Shown here: one piece after another, positions 36,151 through 45,096 of the stretch
Position numbering within the stretch: the first letter of the stretch is position 1
Layout: every line of letters starts with the position of its first letter
From: Candidatus Acutalibacter stercorigallinarum
GTDB lineage: Bacteria; Bacillota; Clostridia; Oscillospirales; Acutalibacteraceae
Reading direction: 5' to 3'
NCBI GenBank assembly: GCA_019112625.1
Contig: DXIW01000021.1
Coordinates: 24,345 to 88,344 of the forward strand
Length of the DNA stretch: 64,000 nt
Position numbers and translations under genes: made by a program
The notes under the pieces: generated by a model
The model's database searches: none
The model's input: the letters and a program-made list of their open reading frames with translations, nothing else
What the model was told of the DNA's origin: nothing

Positions 36151-37257
36151 GTGGAAAAAGCGAGCAGCTCCAACATAGTACAACAGAAAAGTGAAAAAAG
36201 CGCCGGTGGGATCGCGGGGTATTACCGCTCCATCCGGAAAAAGTGGTTCCTTTTACTGGGCCTTGCCGTCCTGACGGCGTTTCTGATGCTGGCGTCCGCC
36301 AACGCCGGTTCATCGGACCTGTCCCTGGGGGAAGTGTGTCGGGCCCTGCTGGGGCTTGGGGACGAACGCTCCTTTGTGGTGATCTGGCGGCTCCGGATGC
36401 CCCGCGTTATCGGGGCGGTAGTGGCCGGGGCGGGGCTTGCCATCGCCGGATGTGTGATGCAGACCTGCCTGAAGAACCCACTGGCCAGCCCCTCCACCCT
36501 GGGGGTGTCGGCGGCGGCTACCTTTGGCGCCAACTTCTCCATCATCGTGCTGGGGGCAGGAGCTGTGACCAGCGCCTCCTCCGGCGCTGTGACCATCTCC
36601 CAGCCCTGCCTGGTGACGGTGAGCGCCTTTGTGTGTTCCCTGGGGGCGGTCCTGCTGATTTTGGCCCTTTCCAAGCTGCGCAGCTTTTCACCGGAGTCCA
36701 TGGTGCTGGCGGGCACAGCACTCAGCTCCCTGTTTTCCGCCGGGACCACCATCATCCAATATTTTGGCGACGACGCGGGCATCGCCGCCGCGGTGTTCTG
36801 GACCTTCGGCGACCTGGGCCGTGTCTCCTGGCAGGAGAACGGCATCCTGGCCCTGGCGGTGGGGGCGGCCCTGGTGTATTTCCTCTTTATGCGCTGGAAC
36901 TACAACGCCATGGCAAACGGCGAGGAGCTGGCCCGCAGCCTGGGGGTAAAAACCAGCCGTGTGCGGTTTTGGGGGCTGCTGCTTTCCTCCCTGCTGACAG
37001 CGGTTTCCGTGGCATTTATGGGGATGATCGGCTTTATCGGCCTGATCGCCCCCCAAATCATGAAACGGGTAGTCGGCTCCGACCACCGGTTCCTGCTCCC
37101 TGCCTCTGCCTTGCTGGGCGCCGCGGTGCTGCTCCTGGCGGACACAGCGGCCCGCTCGGTGCTCTCTCCCGTTGTCCTGCCGGTGGGGGCGGTCACATCT
37201 CTTTTGGGGACGCCCCTGTTTTTTTATCTGCTGTTAAGGGGGAGAAAAGCGAAATGA
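36151..37257 (+). CDS. FecCD-family iron/metal-chelate ABC permease
   Basis: RMPRVIGAVVAGAGLAIAGCVMQTCLKNPLASPSTLGVS; GTG start at 36151 tentative. Confidence 0.93.
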   Translation: MEKASSSNIVQQKSEKSAGGIAGYYRSIRKKWFLLLGLAVLTAFLMLASANAGSSDLSLGEVCRALLGLGDERSFVVIWRLRMPRVIGAVVAGAGLAIAGCVMQTCLKNPLASPSTLGVSAAATFGANFSIIVLGAGAVTSASSGAVTISQPCLVTVSAFVCSLGAVLLILALSKLRSFSPESMVLAGTALSSLFSAGTTIIQYFGDDAGIAAAVFWTFGDLGRVSWQENGILALAVGAALVYFLFMRWNYNAMANGEELARSLGVKTSRVRFWGLLLSSLLTAVSVAFMGMIGFIGLIAPQIMKRVVGSDHRFLLPASALLGAAVLLLADTAARSVLSPVVLPVGAVTSLLGTPLFFYLLLRGRKAK

Positions 37258-38009
37258 GACTGGAAGTGCGTGACCTTCGGTACGGCTACACCCCAGAGCG
37301 GGAGGTGGTGAAGGGCGTGTCCTTCACCGTCCGGGCGGGGGAGTGCGTGGCAGTGCTGGGGACAAACGGTGTGGGAAAGACCACCATGCTCAAGTGCATT
37401 AACCGCGTCATCCGCCCCCAGGCGGGGGAGGTACTGGTGGACGGGCGGCCGGTCCACCGGCTTTCCGGGCGGGAGCTGGCCCAGCGGATTGGCTACGTTC
37501 CCCAGGTCTGTGAATTCGCGGACAGCTCGGTGTTTGACGCCGTCCTCTTGGGGAGAAAGCCCTTTCTTCAGTGGGACGTGACCAAGCGGGACCTGGAGAT
37601 TGTTCAGGAAGTACTGCGGCGGATGGGCCTGGAGGAATATGCCCACCGGGAGGTAAACGCCCTCTCCGGCGGGGAGCGGCAGAAGGTGTCCATCGCCAGG
37701 GCCCTGGCCCAGCAGGCGCCGGTGCTGCTGTTCGACGAACCCACCAGCAGCCTGGACCTGCGCAACCAACTGGAGGTGCTGGACATGACGAAACAGGTGG
37801 TGCGCCAGCAGGGCCTGGCGGCGGTGGTCATCCTCCACGACCTGAACCTGGCCCTGCGCTTCGCGGACCAGTTTCTGGTGATGAAAGAGGGGGCCGTGTG
37901 CGCTTTCGGGGGCCGGGAGGTGGTGGACCCGGGGATGATTTGGGAAGTGTACGGCGTCCAGGCCCAGGTGCTGGAGGTGAATGGGCGGCCGGTGGTGGTC
38001 CCCCAATGA
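37254..38009 (+). CDS. FepC-like ABC ATP-binding protein
   Basis: GTNGVGKTT, LSGGERQKVSIARAL, LLFDEPTSSLDL; ATGA overlap. Confidence 0.94.
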   Translation: MRLEVRDLRYGYTPEREVVKGVSFTVRAGECVAVLGTNGVGKTTMLKCINRVIRPQAGEVLVDGRPVHRLSGRELAQRIGYVPQVCEFADSSVFDAVLLGRKPFLQWDVTKRDLEIVQEVLRRMGLEEYAHREVNALSGGERQKVSIARALAQQAPVLLFDEPTSSLDLRNQLEVLDMTKQVVRQQGLAAVVILHDLNLALRFADQFLVMKEGAVCAFGGREVVDPGMIWEVYGVQAQVLEVNGRPVVVPQ

Positions 38010-38032
38010 GTGTTGCGAAAGGAGTTTTTTCG

Positions 38033-39160
38033 ATGAGACTATGGCGAAAAGTGCTGGCGATCCTGGCGGCGGGGGCCCTGGCGCTGGGTCTGGCCGCCTG
38101 CGGCGGTCCAGGGGAGGGGAACAGCAGTGCGGCGGTCAGTTCCGCCGCGGGAGACGCCATCGAGGTGACAGACCTGGCCGGCCGCTCTGTGGCCATTCCC
38201 GCCGGGGCGGACAGCTTCGCCTGCATCGGGCCCGGCTGCCTGCGGTTGTACTGCTATGTGGCGGAGAAAAGCCAGCTGGCGGGGATTGAGGACGTGGAAA
38301 AGACCTGGGGCCAGGCGGGGCGGCCCTACGCCATGGCCTTGGGTGATGTGGAGGGGCTCGCCGCCATTGGCCCCGGCGGCCCCGGCAGCGCCCCGGACGC
38401 CGAGCGGCTGTTCGCCTCTGGCGCGGACGTGGTGTTTTCCACCTACGCCATGGAGCCGGCGGAGATCCAGGAATTGCAGGAAAAGATCTCCATCCCGGTG
38501 GTGGCGCTGAGCTACGGGGAGGCGAGCCTTTTTTCGGAGGAGGTAAACCAGTCCTTGGAGCTTATCGGCCAGGTGACGGGGAACGAGGCGCGGGCGGAGG
38601 AGCTGATCCAGTATTTCGCCGAGGCGGAAGCTGACCTTCAAAACCGCAGCGCGAACGCTGGCGACCTGCCCACAGTTTACCTGGGCTGCCAGTCCTACCA
38701 GGGCAGCCACGGCATCGAGAGCACCACCGGGGACTACCCTCTCTTCGATGCGCTGAACGCCCGGAATGTGGTGCGGGAGGCGGGCATCGGCGGGTATGTG
38801 ACCCTGGACAAGGAAAAGCTGCTGGAGATGGACCCGGATATCCTCATCATCGACGCGGGCGGGCTCTCCATCTTACAGGAGGACTACGAGACGAATCCCG
38901 ATTTTTACGATTCCCTTTCGGCTGTAAAGCAGGGGGACGTGTACTTGCAGCTGCCTTTTAACTACTATGCGACCAATATCGAGATCGCCCTGGCGGACGC
39001 CTATTACATCGGCACGGTGCTGTACCCCGACGCCTTCGCCGATGTGGACCCGGCGGAGAAATTCGATGAAATCTGCCAGGCTCTGCTGGGCATCGACGCC
39101 TATGATAAAATAGCGGAAACATACTTCGGGGGCTACCAGAAAGTGGCCCTGTCGAATTGA
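38033..39160 (+). CDS. FecB/BtuF-like metal-chelate substrate-binding lipoprotein
   Basis: Lipobox LGLAACGG; DLAGRSVAIP; RBS AAAGGAG. Confidence 0.92.
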   Translation: MRLWRKVLAILAAGALALGLAACGGPGEGNSSAAVSSAAGDAIEVTDLAGRSVAIPAGADSFACIGPGCLRLYCYVAEKSQLAGIEDVEKTWGQAGRPYAMALGDVEGLAAIGPGGPGSAPDAERLFASGADVVFSTYAMEPAEIQELQEKISIPVVALSYGEASLFSEEVNQSLELIGQVTGNEARAEELIQYFAEAEADLQNRSANAGDLPTVYLGCQSYQGSHGIESTTGDYPLFDALNARNVVREAGIGGYVTLDKEKLLEMDPDILIIDAGGLSILQEDYETNPDFYDSLSAVKQGDVYLQLPFNYYATNIEIALADAYYIGTVLYPDAFADVDPAEKFDEICQALLGIDAYDKIAETYFGGYQKVALSN

Positions 39161-39176
39161 AAACGGAGGTATCACC

Positions 39177-39710
39177 ATGGATGAGACGAGAGAACTTTGG
39201 GAGAAGGCCGCGGCCTTCCACGGCCACGTGTGCGGGGGATTGACCATCGGCTACAAGGCGGCGCTGTACGCCATAGAGCTGCTGGGCATCACCTTTTCCC
39301 CGGACGAGGAGCTGGTGTGCGTGGCCGAAAACGACGCCTGCGGCTGCGACGCCATCCAGGCCATTCTGGGGTGCAGCATCGGCAAGGGGAATTTGCTCTT
39401 TCACATGACGGGGAAGCAGGCGTTCTCCTTTTACAACCGGAAAACAGGCAGGTCCGTCCGGTTGGTGCTGCGGCCCAGCGGGAAGCAGATGACCAGGGAG
39501 GAATCCTTTGCCTATTACCAGAGACAGGCACCAGCAGACATGTTCGACGTGAAGGAGACGAAGATCACCCTGCCGGAGCGGGCCCAGTTCTTCGAGTCCT
39601 GCGTCTGCGACGGCTGCGGCGAGGTCACCGGCGCCAACTGGCTCCGCCTGGCAGGGGACAGGAAGCTGTGCGTGGACTGCTATCACACATACGACCGCTT
39701 TCATGTGTGA
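39177..39710 (+). CDS. FmdE-family protein with C-terminal zinc ribbon
   Basis: FHGHVCGGLTIGYKAALYA, CDACG-like NDACGCDAIQ, CDGCG...CVDC. Confidence 0.88.
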   Translation: MDETRELWEKAAAFHGHVCGGLTIGYKAALYAIELLGITFSPDEELVCVAENDACGCDAIQAILGCSIGKGNLLFHMTGKQAFSFYNRKTGRSVRLVLRPSGKQMTREESFAYYQRQAPADMFDVKETKITLPERAQFFESCVCDGCGEVTGANWLRLAGDRKLCVDCYHTYDRFHV

Positions 39711-39743
39711 TCCCCGGGCTCGCCAGGACAAGTGAATCCTCCT

Positions 39744-39774
39744 CAAAGGCCGGGGCGCTCGCCCCGGCCTTTTC
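39744..39774 (+). terminator. Intrinsic terminator
   Basis: AAAGGCCGGGGCGCTCGCCCCGGCCTTTT. Confidence 0.8.
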
Positions 39775-39863
39775 GCTTTGCAGGATGGGACTTGCGAGCC
39801 GCGGCGGGAGATGCAGTAGAGAGGAAATTGTGATAAAATAAATCTGTTGCAAAAGCGGCGCTG

Positions 39864-39891
39864 TGAACTTTTTCTTTTCTAGCTACGTCTA
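39864..39891 (+). promoter_or_regulatory. Candidate ECF-type autoregulatory promoter
   Basis: TGAACTT-15 nt-CGTCTA, upstream of the sigma gene. Confidence 0.5.
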
Positions 39892-39940
39892 TAGAAGTGA
39901 AGCTGGTCTCTGATACAGAAAGCCAAAGGAGGTGATGGAT

Positions 39941-40445
39941 ATGGAGGAGTTTGAAAGGCTGCTGGAAGCGGTGCGGCCACCGGTAGAACGCTTTGTCCAG
40001 TTTCGGATCAACAGTCAAATGGATGCGGATGATGTGCTGCAGGAAGTTTTTTTTGGCTGCCTATCAGAATTTTTCCCAGCTGCGGGACAAAAGCGCCTTT
40101 AAGCCGTGGATTTTGCGCATTGCGAAAAATAAATGCAACGACTATTTCCGGCGGCGGGCGAAAACGGCAGAGGTCCCCTGGGAGGAGATGGAGGAAGCCG
40201 CGTGGAGCTATGGCCGTTCCGGCCTGGCGGAACCTGGATTGGTCCAGGAAGTTTTAAGCAGCCTTCCTGACAGGGATCAACAAGTCCTGTCGCTGTTTTT
40301 CTTGCAGGGATTTTCCCAGGCTGAAATTGCGGAAAAGCTGCGCATACCGTTGGGGACCGTAAAAAGCAGGCTTCATACCGCAAAACGAAATTTCAAAACC
40401 AGTACCCATATCCTGTTTCTGTGGCGAAAGGAGAGAGGTCTATGA
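39941..40445 (+). pseudogene. ECF-type sigma-70 factor, frameshifted at a T8 tract
   Basis: RBS AAAGGAGGTGAT; DADDVLQEVF then frame lost at TTTTTTTT (40047-40054); removing one T restores ...EVFLAAYQNFSQLRDKSAFKPWILRIAKNKCNDYFRR plus region 4. Confidence 0.85.
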
Positions 40446-41221
40446 AAAAGCTGCCAGAAATCCTTCCGGAATACCGTATTCAAAAATCTGAGCAAGAGCC
40501 ATTCCCGGTTGTTTGGGAGGAGCTTTGGGGATTGTTTATCATTCCGCGGGAAGGCGAACGCCTGACTTGGGCCAGGTATGATCCCGACACCCGCAAATGC
40601 GCGGAGTGGAGCGAAATGGCCGTGCTCGGGAAAGCGCAGGTACACGGTGTGGAAGGGGTCGAGATCAGAGAGGACCGGCACGATCATTTCGGGCCGGGCT
40701 AAGATGATCGGAAGCACTATTATGTGGCCCAGCTCACCGATACGCATTGCCGCATCCTGGCGGAGATTTACCTTCGGGATGGAGTGCGGAAGTATCTTAC
40801 CTTTTTAGACGGGGACCCCTTCCTTGTGGAGTGGGGCTATGGGGAAAACAACTGCGGCAGAGAGATCCACGGACTGCCTGAGGGCAGGATCGCGGAACAG
40901 GATGGGAGGCTTACAGCCGAAAACACGGAGCAGTTATGGGACCTTGTGGGCCGGTACAGCGTCTCTCTGTTGGGAAAAACATACGATACGGTAAGAGCGC
41001 TCAGCCTGGATTCCTATGAGGGGCAGTATGTCGCCTGTGAACAGTATTTGGACCGGGAGGGACGTACCGTATTGTGGCGCAGGTTCAACCGGGACGACTG
41101 GAATGTCGGCCGCGGCCAAAAGAAATGGAGCGAGCGGTACCCAGACCATGACCGGCTGCTCATCAACGGCACGGTCTATACCCACTGGTATGACTGCATT
41201 ACGGATCATATCCTTCCATAA
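40442..41221 (+). pseudogene. Unknown protein paired with the sigma factor, interrupted by an in-frame TAA
   Basis: ORFs 40442-40702 and 40724-41221 are in one frame: ...HDHFGPG*DDRKHYYVAQLTDTHCRIL... Confidence 0.7.
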
Positions 41222-41260
41222 AAGAGAGAAGGCAGAGAAATCTGCCTTCTCTCTTTTGTG
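41221..41260 (+). terminator. Intrinsic terminator
   Basis: AAAAGAGAGAAGGCAGAGAAATCTGCCTTCTCTCTTTT. Confidence 0.85.
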
Positions 41261-41341
41261 TGGGTGAGAAAATGATGCTGGGAAATTTTTCTGGGAAAGT
41301 TGGTCGCTGCAGGCAACATACACCCTCACCGCAAGCAGCGG

Positions 41342-42646
41342 TCAAACCGCCACAGGAACCACCCGCCACTCCCCCCGGATCTTCTCAATGTCCACAGCGG
41401 ACAGCAGTTTCTTTTCCGCCAGGGCTGCGGCCAGCTTCTCAAAAAACTCCCGGTTGGTGGAGATGACCTCCTTGGCTTTGCGGTAATACCGCTCCACTTC
41501 GGCCGCTGCCGCCTGTTCCAGGCTGGCTTTGAGATGCTCAGACTCGGAATAGCCCCGCGAGTAGAAGGAAAACCCGTTGATACAGGTATCGGAGAGCAGC
41601 TCTCTCTCCTTGTCAAAAGCATGGTCCAAATCACTGGAACAGCCAATGTCGGGGAGCCCGAATTTCTGCTCCATGGCCGCCGGCCCTCCCAGGGCGCTCA
41701 CAATCCGACTTTTTTGCCAATCTAGGAGGGACATACCTTGGGTGCGGAAATAGCTGGTAACCCCTCCCACCTTCTGCCTTCCGCTGCCGACGTACACAAA
41801 GGTCACGCTTCCCGGACAGAGCACCTCGGAAACCAGGGCATGGCCGGCCTCATGGTAGACCATCTGGGAAGCCATGTGATGGGGATCGGTGTAGTGGCGG
41901 AGAAAATCCTCCTGCCCATCCCCGTGAAAATCCATCTCAAAAACCGTGCGCAGGCAAGCTTTCAAAACGTGCTCCATTGTAATGTGTTCCGCTCGTTCGT
42001 ACCCGGCGGACAACCCGGCCTCGTTGATGACGGTTTCCAAGTCGGCGCAGGAGTGCCCGTTCATAATCCTCGCGATGACGGCGGGGTCAACTCCCTCCAC
42101 AAAGCGCTTGGATTTTAGGTAGTAGGCAACAATTTCGATGGCGTCCTCCCCCTTAGGGGCCTCTACCTCGATGGTGCGGTCAAACCGGCCCGCCCGCTGC
42201 AGGGAATCGGGGAGACAGTCGGTGTCGTTGGCGGTGGCCAAAACGAACACCTCCTTGCCTTTTGTCTCATCGATGCAGGACTGCACCGTGACGTACTCCT
42301 CCGCGTCGGGGTGGTTCTCGTCCCCGTTGGCGAACTTGTCCATGTCGTCCAGGAACACGATGGAGGGAGCATTCTCCGCGGCCTTTTCAAAGGTGGCCTT
42401 GATCTTCTTGACAAAGTCGCCGTTGGGCTCGTCCTTCCGGCAGCGGAACACAGGCCGCCCGCTCTCCTCTATGACGGCGCTGGCCATCAGGGATTTGCCC
42501 ACCCCTGGCTCCCCGTAGAGCAGCAGCCCCCTGGGGGCGGAGACTCCCAGCTTGTCATAGAATTCCCGATTTTTCAGCGTGTCGCTGATTTGCATGAGCT
42601 CTTGCTTGAGGGACGCGTACCCGATGATCCTGTCAAACGCTTTCAT
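41342..42646 (-). CDS. Soluble FtsH-like AAA+ ATPase / M41-like metalloprotease
   Basis: Walker A GEPGVGKS, Walker B SIVFLDDMD, HEAGH, GCSSDLDHA third-ligand region; no TM segment. Confidence 0.9.
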   Translation of the reverse strand: MKAFDRIIGYASLKQELMQISDTLKNREFYDKLGVSAPRGLLLYGEPGVGKSLMASAVIEESGRPVFRCRKDEPNGDFVKKIKATFEKAAENAPSIVFLDDMDKFANGDENHPDAEEYVTVQSCIDETKGKEVFVLATANDTDCLPDSLQRAGRFDRTIEVEAPKGEDAIEIVAYYLKSKRFVEGVDPAVIARIMNGHSCADLETVINEAGLSAGYERAEHITMEHVLKACLRTVFEMDFHGDGQEDFLRHYTDPHHMASQMVYHEAGHALVSEVLCPGSVTFVYVGSGRQKVGGVTSYFRTQGMSLLDWQKSRIVSALGGPAAMEQKFGLPDIGCSSDLDHAFDKERELLSDTCINGFSFYSRGYSESEHLKASLEQAAAAEVERYYRKAKEVISTNREFFEKLAAALAEKKLLSAVDIEKIRGEWRVVPVAV

Positions 42647-42653
42647 AAAAACC

Positions 42654-42682
42654 ATCCTTTCGTGTTGTTGTGACGAAAGGAT
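42654..42682. promoter_or_regulatory. Inverted repeat overlapping the RBS of the AAA+/M41 gene
   Basis: ATCCTTTCGT-9 nt-ACGAAAGGAT; on the minus strand the AAAGGAT arm is the RBS before ATG at 42646. Confidence 0.6.
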
Positions 42683-42767
42683 ACCACGGCCCATGTCCAT
42701 TTTTTCTCCCATGGCCTCTTGTAGAATACAGTCGATGGGATTACAATAGAATCATGAGGTGATGCAC

Positions 42768-43823
42768 ATGGCAGCCGCGCAGCCCAAAAAGATGCTGATC
42801 ATGCATATTCTGGGCATTTTGCGAAAATACACCGACGAGGACCACCGTCTCAGCCAAAAGGAGATCGGGGAAATCTTAAAGAACGAATACGATATGGTGG
42901 TGGACCGAAAGTCCATCAAGCGGAACCTGATGGACCTGATAGACCTGGGGTTCGAGATCGAGTACAGCGAGTCGGTGCGCTTGGTGCCAAACAAGGTAAC
43001 AGGCCAGCTGGAGGAGAACTGCTTCCTCTCCGACTTTTACCTGGTCCGGGATTTTACCGACAGCGAGCTGCGGCTGCTCATCGACAGCCTGCTGTTCTCC
43101 AAGCACATCCCCTACAGCCAGTGCAAAGAGCTCATCGGCAAGCTGGAGGGCCTGTCCAACCGGTATTTCCGGGCCAGGGTGGGGCACATCCGCACCATGC
43201 CGGACCTGTCCCTCCACAGCCAGCAGTTGTTTTACACCATCGAGGTGCTGGACGAGGCCATCGGCAAGGGGCGGCAGGTGTCCTTTACCTACAACAGCTA
43301 CGGCACCGACAAGAAGCTCCACCCCCGCCGGGACAGCGCCGGGAACGTCCGGGAGTACATCGTCAACCCCTACCAGATCGCCGCGGCCAACGGGCGGTAT
43401 TACCTGATCTGCAACTACGACAAGTACGACAACGTGGCCCACTACCGGCTGGACCGGATCACAAACATAAAATTGCTGCCCACCCCCGCCAAGCCCATGG
43501 AACAGGTGAAAGGGCTGGAGCACGGCTTCGATCTGCCCCGTCACATGGCGGAGCACGTCTATCTATTCGCGGGGGAAAGCGGGCCGGTGACCTTCCGGGC
43601 CAAAAAGTACCTGCTCAACGACATCCTCGACTGGTTCGGGGGCGGCGTCACCTTCTTTGACGAGACCGAGGAGGAGGTCAGCGTCCGGGTGCGGGTGAAC
43701 TACGCCGCCATGCGCCGCTGGGCGCTGCAATACGCCCTCCACGCGAAGCTACTGTCGCCGGAGTCGTTGGTAAAGCAGGTGCGGGAGGACATCCGGGCGG
43801 CTATGGAGAATTACGGGGAGTAA
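42768..43823 (+). CDS. WYL-domain transcriptional regulator
   Basis: N-terminal HTH plus WYL-type region VSFTYNSYGTDKKLHPR...YIVNPYQIAAANGRYYLICNYD; start may be 42759 or 42762. Confidence 0.9.
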   Translation: MAAAQPKKMLIMHILGILRKYTDEDHRLSQKEIGEILKNEYDMVVDRKSIKRNLMDLIDLGFEIEYSESVRLVPNKVTGQLEENCFLSDFYLVRDFTDSELRLLIDSLLFSKHIPYSQCKELIGKLEGLSNRYFRARVGHIRTMPDLSLHSQQLFYTIEVLDEAIGKGRQVSFTYNSYGTDKKLHPRRDSAGNVREYIVNPYQIAAANGRYYLICNYDKYDNVAHYRLDRITNIKLLPTPAKPMEQVKGLEHGFDLPRHMAEHVYLFAGESGPVTFRAKKYLLNDILDWFGGGVTFFDETEEEVSVRVRVNYAAMRRWALQYALHAKLLSPESLVKQVREDIRAAMENYGE

Positions 43824-43838
43824 AGGCGGGAAGAGAAA

Positions 43839-44966
43839 ATGGAAGAGAATACGTCGAAGTATGAACGCCTGTTTCAAACAATCCAAGAACGCATGCAGCA
43901 TGGCCCCGTCAGGACTGAGAAAAGCAACACGTTCAATATTTTCCGGGTTTTGGGTATCGCGGACAAAGAGGTCTTGCTCTGCAGGCTGCTGGGGGATCTG
44001 TTGGCTCCCAACGGTTCCCACGGATTAAACGAAAAGCCGCTCCTGGCTTTTCTGGAGCAGCTCAACATAGCGGACCAATTTCCGCTGGACGCAGTCAAAA
44101 GAGCTTACACGGTTTTGGAAGAGGCTGTGGACGGCGACCGCAGAGCGGACATTGTCATTCACATAGGGGATGGGGTCATTCCCATAGAGGTAAAGATCTG
44201 GGCTGGGGACCAGGCCAGTCAGCTTTACGACTATTACCAGTATTTCGCCAAAGTGAGGCCCCAGAACAAGACACGGAAGATCTACTATCTTACCCCGAGC
44301 GGACGTGCCCCCTCGGACATCAGTATCAGCAGCCCGGATAATCACCAGCGGCTGTCGCCCGGGCAATACCAGTGCCTGTCTTTCCGCAAGGACGTTTCCG
44401 AGTGGATCAACCGCTTGCTTGGGAAATGCGGCGGCAGCTTAGGCGAGATTTTGCGGCAGTTTCAAGAGGTGATAAACGATATGTGCAGCGAGGATACGAT
44501 CTTACGGATCATCAAGGAAGCCGTTCATTTAGGAGAGGGACACTTTGAAAGGAACAGCAGCCTGGAGGCGCTGCTCCTGATTTTAGAGGCCAACAAAACA
44601 AATGAGTTGTGGAGGGCAATTCGAAAAGAATACCTGCGCCAGAATTTGCAATTCGACAAAACCAAGTATCAGCTGGTAGACGTTTCGGAGGAAGAAAAGA
44701 GACACGCTATTTTCGCCGTAAGAGCCGTGGAGACCGGGAAACAGATCGCCTGGATCTGCGTGGACACCAACTTGTACATCGTGGCGAACGCCCTGAAGCC
44801 GGAGTACGAAAACCAGCCCGAATGGGTAAAAGAGAACGGCTCTGTCTGGCGGTACGTAAGTCCCCGTGGCGGCAACGAGTGTTTTCCCTTAAGAAATCCC
44901 ACCACCAGTATCATAACGGAGTCCACCCTCGAGATTGGAGACCTCCTGGACCAGATTTCATTCTGA
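43839..44966 (+). CDS. PD-(D/E)XK nuclease family protein (PDDEXK_4-like)
   Basis: NIFRVLGIADKEVLLCRLLGDLLAPNGSHGLNEKPLLAFL; catalytic DIVIHIGDGVIPIEVKIWAGDQASQL. Confidence 0.88.
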   Translation: MEENTSKYERLFQTIQERMQHGPVRTEKSNTFNIFRVLGIADKEVLLCRLLGDLLAPNGSHGLNEKPLLAFLEQLNIADQFPLDAVKRAYTVLEEAVDGDRRADIVIHIGDGVIPIEVKIWAGDQASQLYDYYQYFAKVRPQNKTRKIYYLTPSGRAPSDISISSPDNHQRLSPGQYQCLSFRKDVSEWINRLLGKCGGSLGEILRQFQEVINDMCSEDTILRIIKEAVHLGEGHFERNSSLEALLLILEANKTNELWRAIRKEYLRQNLQFDKTKYQLVDVSEEEKRHAIFAVRAVETGKQIAWICVDTNLYIVANALKPEYENQPEWVKENGSVWRYVSPRGGNECFPLRNPTTSIITESTLEIGDLLDQISF

Positions 44967-44971
44967 ATGTC

Positions 44972-45018
44972 AATAGACAGGCTGGAACACCTTCGCGGTG
45001 ATCCATCCTGTCTTTTTT
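44972..45018 (+). terminator. Probable intrinsic terminator
   Basis: GACAGG...CCTGTC followed by TTTTTTT. Confidence 0.6.
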
Positions 45019-45096
45019 TGATACAACAGGGCTGCTGATGTCCCAAATTTTCCCCATACCCTGTGCTATTCTTTTCCCAGAAAGGGGGAAGGCGCT

